A stretch of DNA of 16,042 nucleotides from Stygiolobus sp037389425 (GTDB lineage: Archaea; Thermoproteota; Thermoprotei_A; Sulfolobales; Sulfolobaceae): contig NZ_JBBHKR010000037.1 of NCBI RefSeq assembly GCF_037389425.1, positions 1 to 16,042 on the forward strand, written 5' to 3'. A program made the position numbers and the translations under genes. Below the pieces are notes generated by a model. It was not told the origin of the DNA. It made no database searches and worked only from the letters and a program-made list of their open reading frames with translations. This document shows positions 6,584 through 14,942 of the stretch, piece after piece. Numbering within the stretch: the stretch's first letter is position 1; each line of letters starts with the position of its first letter.

Positions 6584-7041
6584 GGATCAAAAGGAAGTTA
6601 TTTTTTTACATACTTACCGCATTTACGATAGTAGGGATAGTCATTATCTCATATCCCGTTATATCTTCCATAATATCCCCATCCTCCCAGCTCCCTGTCT
6701 ACAACGTCAGTTACGGGAGTTATATAGTCCCAGTGTATAATCAGAACTCTCTCACTGTTAAATTAGAGAATGTAACTGGCATAAAGTTAACAATAGATAA
6801 CATAGACCAAGACAATCTGACTATTGAATCAATACAGAATTCTACTACATCTTTAACTGTAAAAAATGTTTATATACAAGAAAGTGTAGTAATCAGTAAC
6901 GGTTCGGTTATTATAGCGTTTGTAAAGACCGGTGAAATTTTTATTGGGAGAGATTTGGTGATAATACCGGTAGTTCTGCATAAGGGCAGTTATACAATAA
7001 TTTTCAGTAATGGTGAGACTGTACTTATAAACGTCACATAG
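6580..7041 (+). CDS. membrane-anchored extracellular beta-rich protein
   Basis: The 153-residue protein begins with a basic MRIKRK and one hydrophobic helix (about residues 7-33), followed by a domain of alternating short beta strands with no further membrane helix. Six N-x-S/T sequons (NVS, NVT, NLT, NST, NGS and a final NVT) point to an outside, glycosylated domain. There are no Cys or His residues suitable for a metal site apart from one His near the C-terminus. I do not recognise a family. The ATG overlaps the preceding stop, so translation is coupled. It could be a surface scaffold for the neighbouring cytochrome/oxidase proteins, which is inference. Confidence 0.68.
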   Translation: MRIKRKLFFYILTAFTIVGIVIISYPVISSIISPSSQLPVYNVSYGSYIVPVYNQNSLTVKLENVTGIKLTIDNIDQDNLTIESIQNSTTSLTVKNVYIQESVVISNGSVIIAFVKTGEIFIGRDLVIIPVVLHKGSYTIIFSNGETVLINVT

Positions 7042-7073
7042 AATTTATAAGATTGTAGTGAAAATTAAGATAT

Positions 7074-7856
7074 ATGGTATCTTTAATATTATTATCAATT
7101 TTAGCTTCTGTTATGGTTATTATAATAATAACGACTATCTATTTTATTGAGCGTAAAATAAAGACGCTAGTCCACGTGTTTTTCACCTATTTCATCCTCA
7201 TAATGATGTTGTTCATGTTAACAGGTGCATTCATATACTTGTACAGTCCCTCTGAAACTACTATGGGAGTCGCAGTCGCTATCAACATGATATCTATGAT
7301 AGTGATTCTAGCTTACTTCTTTTCTCAGGCCGAGAACTTGTCCAAGGAGACTAAGATGACCCAGAGTGTTCTTGCCCCTTTAGCTGTTTTACTTGTAGTT
7401 AATGAGGTAATAATGGGGGCGGTATTTTCCCTTTCACAGTTAGGAGCGAGTAATTTTTCCACTCTTTATTCTGCGTTAAATAACTCACTAAATAGTGTAT
7501 GGTTCTTTTACCCAATGATGGCTGAGATGGTGGCTACAGTGTTGATAATCTTTACTTCTATCCCAGAAGTTGACTTGAAAGACGTTATTCCTCTAATAGG
7601 AATAACAACATTTCCTCCTACTGTCTTTAGAATACCGATATGGGTTTACACCTCTGTAGTATTCGATACAGCTTTCGCAATTCTCGGGATAGTTAAGGGA
7701 AGGAGAGAGTGGAAAATTCTATACTTTATTATCCTTATCTCTACCCTCGCTGTCATCTTTAACAGCTATTTAGTTTTTGCCTTCGCAATAGCAGGTTCCA
7801 TGATATATTTTTACGACTTCATCTTCTCTAACTATAAGAATAAGTTAACTAATTGA
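7074..7856 (+). CDS. polytopic membrane protein, about seven or eight helices
   Basis: The 260-residue protein is hydrophobic throughout, with about seven or eight predicted membrane helices and short charged loops (ERKIKT near residue 26, SKETKMTQ near 95, KGRREWK near 210). No Cys and only one His (residue 34, LVHVFF) are present, so a haem or metal role is not suggested by the sequence. It begins 32 bases after the preceding gene and ends the operon, followed at once by a T-run. I do not recognise the family. Fox clusters include polytopic proteins of unknown role, and this may be one. Confidence 0.62.
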   Translation: MVSLILLSILASVMVIIIITTIYFIERKIKTLVHVFFTYFILIMMLFMLTGAFIYLYSPSETTMGVAVAINMISMIVILAYFFSQAENLSKETKMTQSVLAPLAVLLVVNEVIMGAVFSLSQLGASNFSTLYSALNNSLNSVWFFYPMMAEMVATVLIIFTSIPEVDLKDVIPLIGITTFPPTVFRIPIWVYTSVVFDTAFAILGIVKGRREWKILYFIILISTLAVIFNSYLVFAFAIAGSMIYFYDFIFSNYKNKLTN

Positions 7857-7892
7857 TTTTTCTATTACTTATTTCGGAAACAATAAAAATAT

Positions 7893-7910
7893 CGAAAGAT
7901 TTTTAAATAT
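7893..7910 (+). promoter_or_regulatory. TATA-box promoter of the 7939 operon
   Basis: CGAAAGATTTTTAAATAT holds the same TTTTTAAATA box as the promoter at 6333, with a matching AAAAAGATAA about 20 bases further on. It lies about 35 bases before the ATG at 7939 and predicts a leader of about 9 bases. Confidence 0.6.
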
Positions 7911-7938
7911 CTAAACAAAAAAGATAACATGATGATAT

Positions 7939-8142
7939 ATGCCGCAGCCAGGTGTAAAACTGGCTAGAAGAATATTAGGAGCTGTACTAGCAGGAATAGG
8001 TGTGTCACTATGGATAGCAGACCTATTTTTGGTACAAACTCTACCCTATTCAGAATTCGGTAATGATGCATTAGTAGCCATGGTTCCTTTAAGCGGGGCA
8101 GTTGTAGTAGCAGGGGGTCTGTTAGCGGGGTTATGGAGTTGA
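7939..8142 (+). CDS. small two-helix membrane protein
   Basis: The 67-residue product has a basic N-terminus (PGVKLARR), helix 1 at about residues 11-32, a loop containing Tyr, Glu and Asp, and a Gly/Ala/Val-rich helix 2 at about 46-66. ATGs at 7929 and 7932 are in another frame that stops quickly, so 7939 is the start. Its end overlaps the next gene by 10 bases, indicating a tight operon. Small two-helix subunits occur in the Dox and Fox oxidases of Sulfolobales; assignment to a named subunit is not possible from sequence alone. Confidence 0.68.
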   Translation: MPQPGVKLARRILGAVLAGIGVSLWIADLFLVQTLPYSEFGNDALVAMVPLSGAVVVAGGLLAGLWS

Positions 8143-8735
8143 AGGATAAGTCGCCCTATTTAATAATAGGGCTCGCCATGATAGTAGCATCAGTTAACCC
8201 TTTCTCGCTAATGTTGACGAATCAATTGGAGATGGCTAGGGTATCGTTTGACATGGTCTTAGTGTGGGGAGCGGGTCTAATAGGCATATGGTTAGCCGAT
8301 TATATGTACAGAAAGGGCATAGGTAGATCCTTCTTGTCCTTCAACTTCACTACAAAGGGGTTTGTGCTAGCTTGGCTGATAGGAGGAAGTATAGTGACTT
8401 TCTGGTATTTCCCTGAACCTTTTGATCTCTCGATAGAGAACATGTTGATGCGAGCCATTCAAATAGTCTCATTCATCGTTGCAGGTATATTTGGAGGGCT
8501 AGGATGGTTCGGAATGACTACCGTATGGAAGAGCGTGACTATATTCTCTGCGTTTACCATGATGGCATCAATGGCTGAAATCTTCCTAGAGATGGGCACG
8601 TACTACTCAACAAATCTATACCCTGCGTATGACATTAGCCAGTTCGTGGACACTGCCTACTTTTTATTTGCTATGGCTTTCGTGCCGTCGACTTACTATA
8701 TGATAAAATGGCTCAAAGATCTCGGTCTGTTTTAA
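8133..8735 (+). CDS. five- to six-helix membrane protein of the oxidase cluster
   Basis: The 200-residue protein has about five or six membrane helices, with charged loops such as DYMYRKGIGR (about residues 56-65). Acidic residues near the helix ends (E33, D40, D56, E149, E153) are notable, but no His or Cys cluster is present, so it is unlikely to bind haem. Its ATG overlaps the preceding stop by 10 bases. It has the size of a small subunit III-like or DUF1404-like crenarchaeal membrane protein, though I cannot establish either. It is probably an accessory subunit of the oxidase encoded around it. A T-run follows within 15 bases, so the operon likely ends here. Confidence 0.62.
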   Translation: MELKDKSPYLIIGLAMIVASVNPFSLMLTNQLEMARVSFDMVLVWGAGLIGIWLADYMYRKGIGRSFLSFNFTTKGFVLAWLIGGSIVTFWYFPEPFDLSIENMLMRAIQIVSFIVAGIFGGLGWFGMTTVWKSVTIFSAFTMMASMAEIFLEMGTYYSTNLYPAYDISQFVDTAYFLFAMAFVPSTYYMIKWLKDLGLF

Positions 8736-8742
8736 GGTAAAA

Positions 8743-8750
8743 TGTTTTTT
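8743..8750 (+). terminator. T-run terminator
   Basis: TGTTTTTT, eight bases past the stop of the five- to six-helix protein gene, is a typical archaeal oligo-T stop and separates it from the next promoter. Confidence 0.4.
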
Positions 8751-8756
8751 AGAATA

Positions 8757-8770
8757 AATTTTTAAAATAT
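8757..8770 (+). promoter_or_regulatory. TATA-box promoter of the 8800 operon
   Basis: AATTTTTAAAATAT lies about 35 bases before the ATG at 8800, matching the spacing of the other promoters here. A GGGGGAAG stretch also lies 6-10 bases before the start. Confidence 0.5.
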
Positions 8771-8799
8771 AATTTCATAAATTACATGGGGGAAGAAAA

Positions 8800-8955
8800 A
8801 TGGCTTTATCGGAAAGTGAGGCTATGATATGGGAGTTCAGTTTCCTATTGATGGCGTTAATATACCCGATATGGTATCTGTTGTTAATAATAAAAGCCGA
8901 CAAAGACCCCCAAGTAGATCCCCTACAAGTTGCGAAGCAAGAATCTGGGGAGTAA
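8800..8955 (+). CDS. 51-residue single-helix membrane protein, DoxE-like in size
   Basis: This short gene encodes one membrane helix (about residues 11-31, ending in LLLIIK) followed by a charged tail (ADKDPQVDP...). The start is supported by a TATA box, a purine-rich GGGGGAAG site and a competing upstream ATG (8786) that stops after 13 codons. It ends three bases before the next start. Its N-terminus, MALSESEAMIW, matches MALSGSRAMIY of the small protein at 15222, in protein and in DNA (the first 11 bases are identical). Such one- or two-helix peptides are normal subunits of B-type and Dox-type oxidases, which is the likeliest role. Confidence 0.7.
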   Translation: MALSESEAMIWEFSFLLMALIYPIWYLLLIIKADKDPQVDPLQVAKQESGE

Positions 8956-8958
8956 CCT

Positions 8959-10797
8959 ATGGATGTATCAGAAATAATTAAGTCAAAACCATATTTTTAC
9001 ATTTTTTTAGTAGTTTTTGTTTCATATTTCATTTTCTATCAGATAACAGATAGACTTTTACTCTTTGTCAACCTTAATATGCCTCCCCCTTACTCAGTTA
9101 TCTTAAGTACTTCACCGCCCGTCCCTCCGTCTCAGATGCCCTTTCCATTGTGGGGTCCTTTTCTATCAATAACTACACGTTACTTCACATGGGCTCTCAC
9201 ACCGCTTTCGATAATCATATCTATCGGTCTTTCCATTTTAGTAGCCACTAATGTAGTGCTATACGTTTACTTCTATAGGGCAATCAAGCTTGGTGCTAAG
9301 AGGAGTATAGTCGCTTCTTTGGGTCTTATCGCAACCTCTCTCTCGTGTTCTTGCGAACTTTTCACAGGATTGATAGGTAGTGCAGTAGCATCACTTCCCT
9401 TCTTAGTGTCAATTACCTTCATGGACACGCTGTCAGAGGTTCTGGTCTTTGTGGCATTCGTTCTACTAACGATCTCATCTTATGTTATATATAGAGAAAT
9501 AAACTGGAAGAAATCTTTTCCGTTCGGTCTCGATAAGATGAAGAGAATTATATTAGGTGCAGTAATCTTAGCCTTAACAAGTATAGTAGTCCCCTCATCA
9601 CCAGCATTCTCTCTCGTTAAGCTTATAACGTCTACTTTTAGTGGAGGGATCATAGCCTCTTCAATGAATGTCAAGTTTAAGAATCATACCATCTTATTTA
9701 TCGCTTCCGTAGTACTCATAGCTGCAACACTTACATTGTTTAACGTAGTTTCTTCAAGTCCTATTATACCCCTAATTGGGCTGATATCAGGTCTTATGGG
9801 GTATGAAGGGGTAAGTAATATGAAAAGATGGGCTAAACTCGGTATATTACACGTTATAGCATGGACGATGATTATGCCAGGTCCAATATCCCTAATCCTG
9901 GGGTATCCTATTCCGTTCTTGTCTCTCTCTCAATCCGACTTACTTCAGATGTGGATTTACAGTTGGATTATCGGAACGCCGATTGCTTGGTACGCTGGAA
10001 TTTATTACTTGCAGTATTTGAGGGACTCTATGGCTGAGCTTAGAGAAGTGAGAATTAATATTTCCCCTTCAACCTTCACTGCGTTACCCGGAATAAAGTG
10101 GATAGCCATTGGCGGGTTAGCGTTGTTTTTGCAATTGTTGTTCTTCTTAACTCACGTTGCATATTATGTAAACTATAACGGTTACGATTACTTGTTCTTA
10201 ACAGAGATGACTTTAATTTCGACGATTGTGATGGTCTCAGGGTCTATTGCTGTAGGTTACGGTATATACGAAATTATAAAGAATAAGTTAGGCGCACCAA
10301 AGGTAAAAAGGAAGGATCTTTTAGCCTTTGGAGTAGTTTATGGTTTAATTACGGCTACTGTAGGTGGTATAATTCACTTTGGAGTTAATGGTTTTACTTA
10401 TCCCCACTTTTATGTTTTCACCTATGGGATACCTATGCTAAATCCAGCACTTCTTGTCTACTTACCTCCGGTTCTCGGTATATACGTGAACCCTTTGGAG
10501 GTATTGCAGTTGATCACCGTTTCGCTTATGGGCGGGTATCTTCTATCTCTGATTAAAACTTCATATGGCTTAAGGAAAAACGCATTTGTTCTCACAATGG
10601 GTGGGTTCTCGATCTGTCCGTCATGTGTGCTATCAACTTATGTACTAGGAGTAATATCCACTTCTTTAGGAGTTTCAGTGATGTTTAGCCTTTTTGACCA
10701 GCTTTTGTTCTCTTTTGCGTCTGATGTAGTAATGTTATTTGCTTTTGTGTATACGCTGAAGAAGAATAAGACTTATTGCGAACTAAGGTCTCTCTAA
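8959..10797 (+). CDS. large permease-like membrane protein with repeated Cys-pair motif
   Basis: The 612-residue protein has about 13 membrane helices. Two segments look like copies of each other: residues 81-178 (from TPLSIII) and 511-602 (from NPLEVLQ). Both contain a hydrophobic helix, a basic loop (KLGAKR; YGLRKN), a helix leading into a Cys pair (C130-S-C132; C553-P-S-C556), a Gly/Ser-rich helix, an acidic residue (FMD; LFD) and a last helix ending in basic residues. This suggests two related halves, possibly of opposite membrane orientation, with paired thiols that could bind a metal or form disulfides. I do not recognise a named family; transport of a metal or cofactor for the oxidase is only a guess. 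GGGGAG lies six bases before the ATG, three bases after the preceding gene. A T-run follows at 10814. Confidence 0.72.
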   Translation: MDVSEIIKSKPYFYIFLVVFVSYFIFYQITDRLLLFVNLNMPPPYSVILSTSPPVPPSQMPFPLWGPFLSITTRYFTWALTPLSIIISIGLSILVATNVVLYVYFYRAIKLGAKRSIVASLGLIATSLSCSCELFTGLIGSAVASLPFLVSITFMDTLSEVLVFVAFVLLTISSYVIYREINWKKSFPFGLDKMKRIILGAVILALTSIVVPSSPAFSLVKLITSTFSGGIIASSMNVKFKNHTILFIASVVLIAATLTLFNVVSSSPIIPLIGLISGLMGYEGVSNMKRWAKLGILHVIAWTMIMPGPISLILGYPIPFLSLSQSDLLQMWIYSWIIGTPIAWYAGIYYLQYLRDSMAELREVRINISPSTFTALPGIKWIAIGGLALFLQLLFFLTHVAYYVNYNGYDYLFLTEMTLISTIVMVSGSIAVGYGIYEIIKNKLGAPKVKRKDLLAFGVVYGLITATVGGIIHFGVNGFTYPHFYVFTYGIPMLNPALLVYLPPVLGIYVNPLEVLQLITVSLMGGYLLSLIKTSYGLRKNAFVLTMGGFSICPSCVLSTYVLGVISTSLGVSVMFSLFDQLLFSFASDVVMLFAFVYTLKKNKTYCELRSL

Positions 10798-10812
10798 GTA
10801 AAGTGGTCGAAA

Positions 10813-10820
10813 CTTTTTTA
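10813..10820 (+). terminator. T-run terminator
   Basis: CTTTTTTA lies 16 bases beyond the stop of the permease-like gene and before the separate promoter of the subunit I gene. Confidence 0.4.
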
Positions 10821-10930
10821 TCAAGATAGAATTGTTTATGGATGTGGCACTCCGCTCCCATTTATAATTATCACTAAAGTTTGTTAATAAGAATTTATTA
10901 TTTATTTTATGAAATATTGAAAACTTTATT

Positions 10931-10946
10931 AAAAGCTTAAATATTA
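10931..10946 (+). promoter_or_regulatory. TATA-box promoter of the oxidase subunit I gene
   Basis: AAAAGCTTAAATATTA includes a TTAAATA box about 30 bases before the ATG at 10971. No ribosome binding site precedes the start, so the message is probably leaderless or nearly so. Confidence 0.55.
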
Positions 10947-10970
10947 GTTATATCAATATATTTCATAGTT

Positions 10971-12752
10971 ATGGCATCACGAGAGGAACTTAGGAGAAGA
11001 GAGTTAGAAATATTATCTCAATGGGCGGAGGAATACGAAAAAGTAAAAGAGAGAGAAGCTAGAAGACCTCTTCTATTAAAAATACTGTACACCGAAGAAT
11101 ACAGACAATTAGCCTTAAAGAACATATTGTTTGCTGTAGCGTGGTTGTTCATAGGAGGAGCATTTGCATTATTTTTGAGGTCTCAAGCAGGACTTAGCTC
11201 CGAAGGATTACCAGTAGTGGTTTCTCCAGAATATTATTTTCAGGCTATGACAAACCACGTTATGGATATGATCTTTGGCGCTGTGTTTTCCACTGTGTTT
11301 GCAGTAGCGTTTTACATGATCCCAGCAATGAATGGTTCACGTCTAATAAAGTGGCCTAAGCTCGCTAACGCGGGATTGTGGATCGCTACAATAGGTCTTT
11401 TCATGATGAACTTAGGTGGGGTTCAAAACCAGTACCTCTTCACATTCCTTAACCCATTACAAGCATCTCCAACATGGTATATAGGCTATGGTTTAATGGT
11501 AATCGGCGAATGGTTGGAGATGGTATCAGTACTTGGTACATCATTTTTAGGAAGGGTTCAAGGTAAATTAGTTCCTACAGCGATAGCATTCATAGTAATG
11601 GACATGATTATGATGGCTTTAGCAAACATATCGGTCTTCATCGACGATATGTGGAGCTTGTTATCACCTATTGGTGGATTGGGGGTATACCTATTCGGAG
11701 TGCCAAACGCAGAAGTATGGAAGGGATTGTTCTGGTTTGCCGATCATCCACTAGTCTATTTCGCACCTTATACGCTAACAGGTGCCACAATAGCAATAAC
11801 TCCGTTATACGCCAAGAGACCAATATATAGTCTTAAGTTCGCTAGATGGTTAGTCCCAGTACTATTCGTGCTAGGTTCCAGCGTGTATGTTCATCACCTA
11901 GCAGATGACCCATGGCCTTTAATACTCAGAGACATCTTTGCACAGACATCTACAGCCTTAATTGCCATCCCGTTCGCAGCATTATGGTTACTTTTCTTCA
12001 TAACGGTTGGAGATCCTAGAAAAATTAAGTGGGATGTGGGATTTGCGTTCATATATGCTGCTGCCGTATGGAATATAATAGGAGGAATACAAGCTGAGCC
12101 AACACAACCAACGCCCGCCGTAGACCCAACAGTTCATAACACCATTTGGTTGCCCAGTCACTTCCACATAATGTTAGCATTATACTCAGTGGGTGGTCTA
12201 CTGGGAGTATTATACGTTGTAGGCCCTTACTTATGGGGCAGGAAATGGTACAGCGATAAGTTAAGCTGGCTACATTTCTGGGGATGGCAAGTGGGAATGG
12301 GATTACTTGTAACTGCATTTGCCATAGGAGGATTTTACGGTGCAATTAGAAGAGAAGTAGCTTGGCCAGCTTTCTACGAAGTTTACTATCAAGCTGCAAT
12401 GATAGGTGGATGGATTGCTGGTTTCGCCACTATAATATTTGCTTATAACTTGATCTTGACTTTACTCTATGGTGAAAAAGTCAAGGATACAGACATTCCG
12501 TTATGGGCTGTCGAGTCCATAGCGATGGAAAGATATGCCATGAGGAGGGAAGGTTACAGTGAAGACGTTATGCCAATAGCGTTACCCGCTGACGGAATGA
12601 TAAGAATGATTAGTCAAACCGCTAATAACTCTAGAAGCGCTTCCAGTCTCTCTATGAGCAATGTCAAAGCATTACAGCAGGGTATAAAAGATGTGAGCAA
12701 AGTACCTACTGTAAAAGGGACTACAGACGTTGAAGGGACGAATAAGCTATAA
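10971..12752 (+). CDS. haem-copper terminal oxidase subunit I (FoxA/DoxB-like)
   Basis: The 593-residue protein is the catalytic subunit that reduces oxygen to water in the membrane and pumps protons. All metal ligands are visible: H96 (NHVMDM, low-spin haem), H259 with the cross-linked Tyr263 in DHPLVY (CuB), H308-H309 in YVHHLADDP (CuB), and H397 and H399 in PSHFH (high-spin and low-spin haem). The HH-xxxDP arrangement and lack of A-type signatures suit the B-type DoxB/FoxA branch. It has about 12 helices. Residues 1-48 form a strongly charged, probably coiled-coil N-terminus inside the cell, and residues 540-593 a Ser-rich soluble tail. It has its own TATA promoter and is followed by T-runs. 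Subunit II is on the opposite strand at 5353. Whether the donor is a quinol (Dox) or an outside donor through CuA (Fox) cannot be read from this subunit; the CuA gene favours the latter. Confidence 0.92.
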   Translation: MASREELRRRELEILSQWAEEYEKVKEREARRPLLLKILYTEEYRQLALKNILFAVAWLFIGGAFALFLRSQAGLSSEGLPVVVSPEYYFQAMTNHVMDMIFGAVFSTVFAVAFYMIPAMNGSRLIKWPKLANAGLWIATIGLFMMNLGGVQNQYLFTFLNPLQASPTWYIGYGLMVIGEWLEMVSVLGTSFLGRVQGKLVPTAIAFIVMDMIMMALANISVFIDDMWSLLSPIGGLGVYLFGVPNAEVWKGLFWFADHPLVYFAPYTLTGATIAITPLYAKRPIYSLKFARWLVPVLFVLGSSVYVHHLADDPWPLILRDIFAQTSTALIAIPFAALWLLFFITVGDPRKIKWDVGFAFIYAAAVWNIIGGIQAEPTQPTPAVDPTVHNTIWLPSHFHIMLALYSVGGLLGVLYVVGPYLWGRKWYSDKLSWLHFWGWQVGMGLLVTAFAIGGFYGAIRREVAWPAFYEVYYQAAMIGGWIAGFATIIFAYNLILTLLYGEKVKDTDIPLWAVESIAMERYAMRREGYSEDVMPIALPADGMIRMISQTANNSRSASSLSMSNVKALQQGIKDVSKVPTVKGTTDVEGTNKL

Positions 12753-12756
12753 ATTA

Positions 12757-12787
12757 TTTTTAATTAAAGTTAATAACAGATTTTTTT
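12757..12787 (+). terminator. T-run terminators behind oxidase subunit I
   Basis: Two T-runs, five T at 12757-12761 and seven T at 12781-12787, follow the stop at 12752 and precede the next promoter. Confidence 0.45.
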
Positions 12788-12809
12788 AATTTCTCTATTT
12801 CTATAATAT

Positions 12810-12820
12810 AACTTTAAAAA
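12810..12820 (+). promoter_or_regulatory. TATA-box promoter of the AAA ATPase operon
   Basis: AACTTTAAAAA lies about 28 bases before the ATG at 12843, so transcription should begin at or next to the start codon. An ATG at 12829 in another frame stops after five codons. Confidence 0.5.
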
Positions 12821-12842
12821 GGTTGAAGATGAAATTTTTAGT

Positions 12843-14942
12843 ATGAATGGAGAACTCCAGATAGCTCAGATTTATGGAGATAAGAAGATCAAACAGAGAT
12901 TTATTGCTTATCTTGATGAGGAATTAATGAAAGTTTCCTCACTTCTTCCTGGTGATGTAATAATAATCTTCGGGGATAAAATAGCTCCCTTTGTAGTTCA
13001 GGAAAACAGAGAAAGACAGAAGGGAATAGTAATAAGCGAGGATGATCTCAAGTATCTAAGTGTGAGAAACGGGGAGAAAATTTCCTTCAAGAAGTCCAAT
13101 TTCGTCCAATTAGACTCCGTGACATTAGTCCCGTCAGTACAGAAGGAGTATGATGTGAGGAAGCTCAGCTTAGAGCTTAGAGGAAAACCTATTATGAGGA
13201 GAGTCCCAGTCTACACTAAAGAAGGTGAATTCGTTGTAGTGTCAATGTATCCCCAAGCTGAAGTAGGAATGATCAGTGGAGATACTAGGATAGAAATAGC
13301 AGATACGAGTGTTAGGCTGGCACAAAAGAACATACCTTATGTTACCTTTGACGACATAGGTGGACTAAGTGACCAAATTCAGAAGTTAGTAGAAATAGCC
13401 GAAATCTCCTTACTTAGACCTGAAGTACCTAGAATATTCGGTTTTAGACCCCCGAAAGGAGTTTTGCTCTACGGTCCGCCTGGCACTGGAAAAACTTTGA
13501 TGGCAAAGGCATTAGCTAACTCCGTTATGGCTAATTTCTTCTACATAAGTGGACCAGAAATCGCATCAAAGTATTATGGGGAAAGTGAAAAGAGGTTAAG
13601 AGAGATATTCGATCAAGCTACTAAAGACGCTCCTTCCATCGTGTTTATCGACGAGATAGATGCAATAGCCCCAAATAGAGATACGACGTCTTCGGAAGCA
13701 GATAGGAGAATTGTAGCGCAACTTTTAACATCTATGGACGGAATTACCTCAAGAAACGGTATTTTAGTAATTGGTGCTACAAACAGACCCAACGCAATCG
13801 ATCCAGCCTTGAGGAGACCCGGAAGATTCGACGTCGAAATAGAGATCCCTGTACCTGGAAAAAAGGAGAGATTGGAAATACTTAAAATTCACACTAGGAG
13901 GCTGAGGCTATCTCCTGACGTGAACTTAGAGAAGATAGCTGAGATGACTAATGGCTTTGTAGGAGCAGACCTAGAAGCTCTAGTGAGGGAAGCGGCTATG
14001 AACGCTATAAAAAGGAGTAAAAGAATTGAAGACATAACAGTTACGATGACCGACTTTTTAGAAGCGTTGAAGGTTGTTCAACCTTCAGCCTTAAGGGAGT
14101 TCAGGGTGGAAATTCCCAATACCACGTGGGAGGACGTAGTAGGCTTAGAGGAGGTAAAGTTGGAGTTAAAAGAGGTAGTAGAATGGCCTATGAAGAGACC
14201 AGAACTATACGATTATATGAAAGCTGAAGTCCCAAGCGGTGTACTGCTTTATGGCCCACCTGGGACAGGTAAAACGATGTTAGCTAGGGCAGTTGCTCAC
14301 GAAAGTGGTGCAAATTTCATAGCAGTTAACGGCCCTGAGCTCCTTAACATGTGGGTTGGAGAGAGCGAAAGAGCGATAAGGGAGGTATTTAAGAAGGCTA
14401 GACAAGCGAGTCCCGCAATAGTCTTTTTTGACGAGATAGACTCGATAGCTGCCGCAAGAGGTAGTGATCCCAACAGAGTTACGGAAAGGATAGTAAGTCA
14501 ACTTCTGACAGAAATGGACGGTATAAGTAAGAGGAACGACAAAGTTATAGCAATAGCGGCCACTAACAGACCGGACATTATAGACCCAGCATTACTAAGA
14601 CCCGGTAGATTTGAAAAGTTGATTTACGTCCCTCCACCTGACTTCAGTGGGAGAAAAACGTTGTTTATTCATTTACTTTCTAGGCATCCACACGACGAAA
14701 ACATAGACTTTGAGTACTTGGCTAAGATCACCGAGTATTATACTCCAGCTGATATAAAAGGTGTCGTTAATAGGGCTGTTTTAATGGCTATTAGGAGGGC
14801 TATGGTAACAAACACCCAGCAAAGGGTTACTCACGAGGACTTAGTCCTCTCTGTGAAAAGTGTGAAGCCTACCTTAAATAGTGTGATTTTGTCTTATTAC
14901 CAGAACTTCAATGAGAAGGTGAGGCAGAGTGCATATGCTTGA
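12843..14942 (+). CDS. Cdc48/VAT-type AAA ATPase paralogue
   Basis: The 699-residue protein has a beta-rich N-terminal domain (about 1-170) and two complete AAA modules. D1 has Walker A GPPGTGKT at 211-218, Walker B VFIDE at 267-271, and the GATNRP and RRPGRFD motifs. D2 has Walker A at 471-478, Walker B VFFDE at 527-531, and AATNRP and LRPGRFE. D1 and D2 both look active. The family forms hexamers that unfold proteins or pull them from complexes and membranes. It is shorter than the standard archaeal Cdc48 of about 760 residues, mainly in the N-domain, and it lacks the C-terminal hydrophobic/acidic tail. A second Cdc48 specialised for this locus is likely. Its 3' end overlaps a small membrane protein gene. 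A role in assembling or clearing the oxidase is inferred from position only. Confidence 0.9.
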   Translation: MNGELQIAQIYGDKKIKQRFIAYLDEELMKVSSLLPGDVIIIFGDKIAPFVVQENRERQKGIVISEDDLKYLSVRNGEKISFKKSNFVQLDSVTLVPSVQKEYDVRKLSLELRGKPIMRRVPVYTKEGEFVVVSMYPQAEVGMISGDTRIEIADTSVRLAQKNIPYVTFDDIGGLSDQIQKLVEIAEISLLRPEVPRIFGFRPPKGVLLYGPPGTGKTLMAKALANSVMANFFYISGPEIASKYYGESEKRLREIFDQATKDAPSIVFIDEIDAIAPNRDTTSSEADRRIVAQLLTSMDGITSRNGILVIGATNRPNAIDPALRRPGRFDVEIEIPVPGKKERLEILKIHTRRLRLSPDVNLEKIAEMTNGFVGADLEALVREAAMNAIKRSKRIEDITVTMTDFLEALKVVQPSALREFRVEIPNTTWEDVVGLEEVKLELKEVVEWPMKRPELYDYMKAEVPSGVLLYGPPGTGKTMLARAVAHESGANFIAVNGPELLNMWVGESERAIREVFKKARQASPAIVFFDEIDSIAAARGSDPNRVTERIVSQLLTEMDGISKRNDKVIAIAATNRPDIIDPALLRPGRFEKLIYVPPPDFSGRKTLFIHLLSRHPHDENIDFEYLAKITEYYTPADIKGVVNRAVLMAIRRAMVTNTQQRVTHEDLVLSVKSVKPTLNSVILSYYQNFNEKVRQSAYA

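Noticed and set aside
10971..12752. Calling subunit I a SoxB or SoxM protein
   Set aside because: The neighbours lack the Rieske and diheme cytochrome b genes of the Sox complexes, and the HH-xxxDP pattern with a one-helix subunit II points to the B-type Dox/Fox branch.
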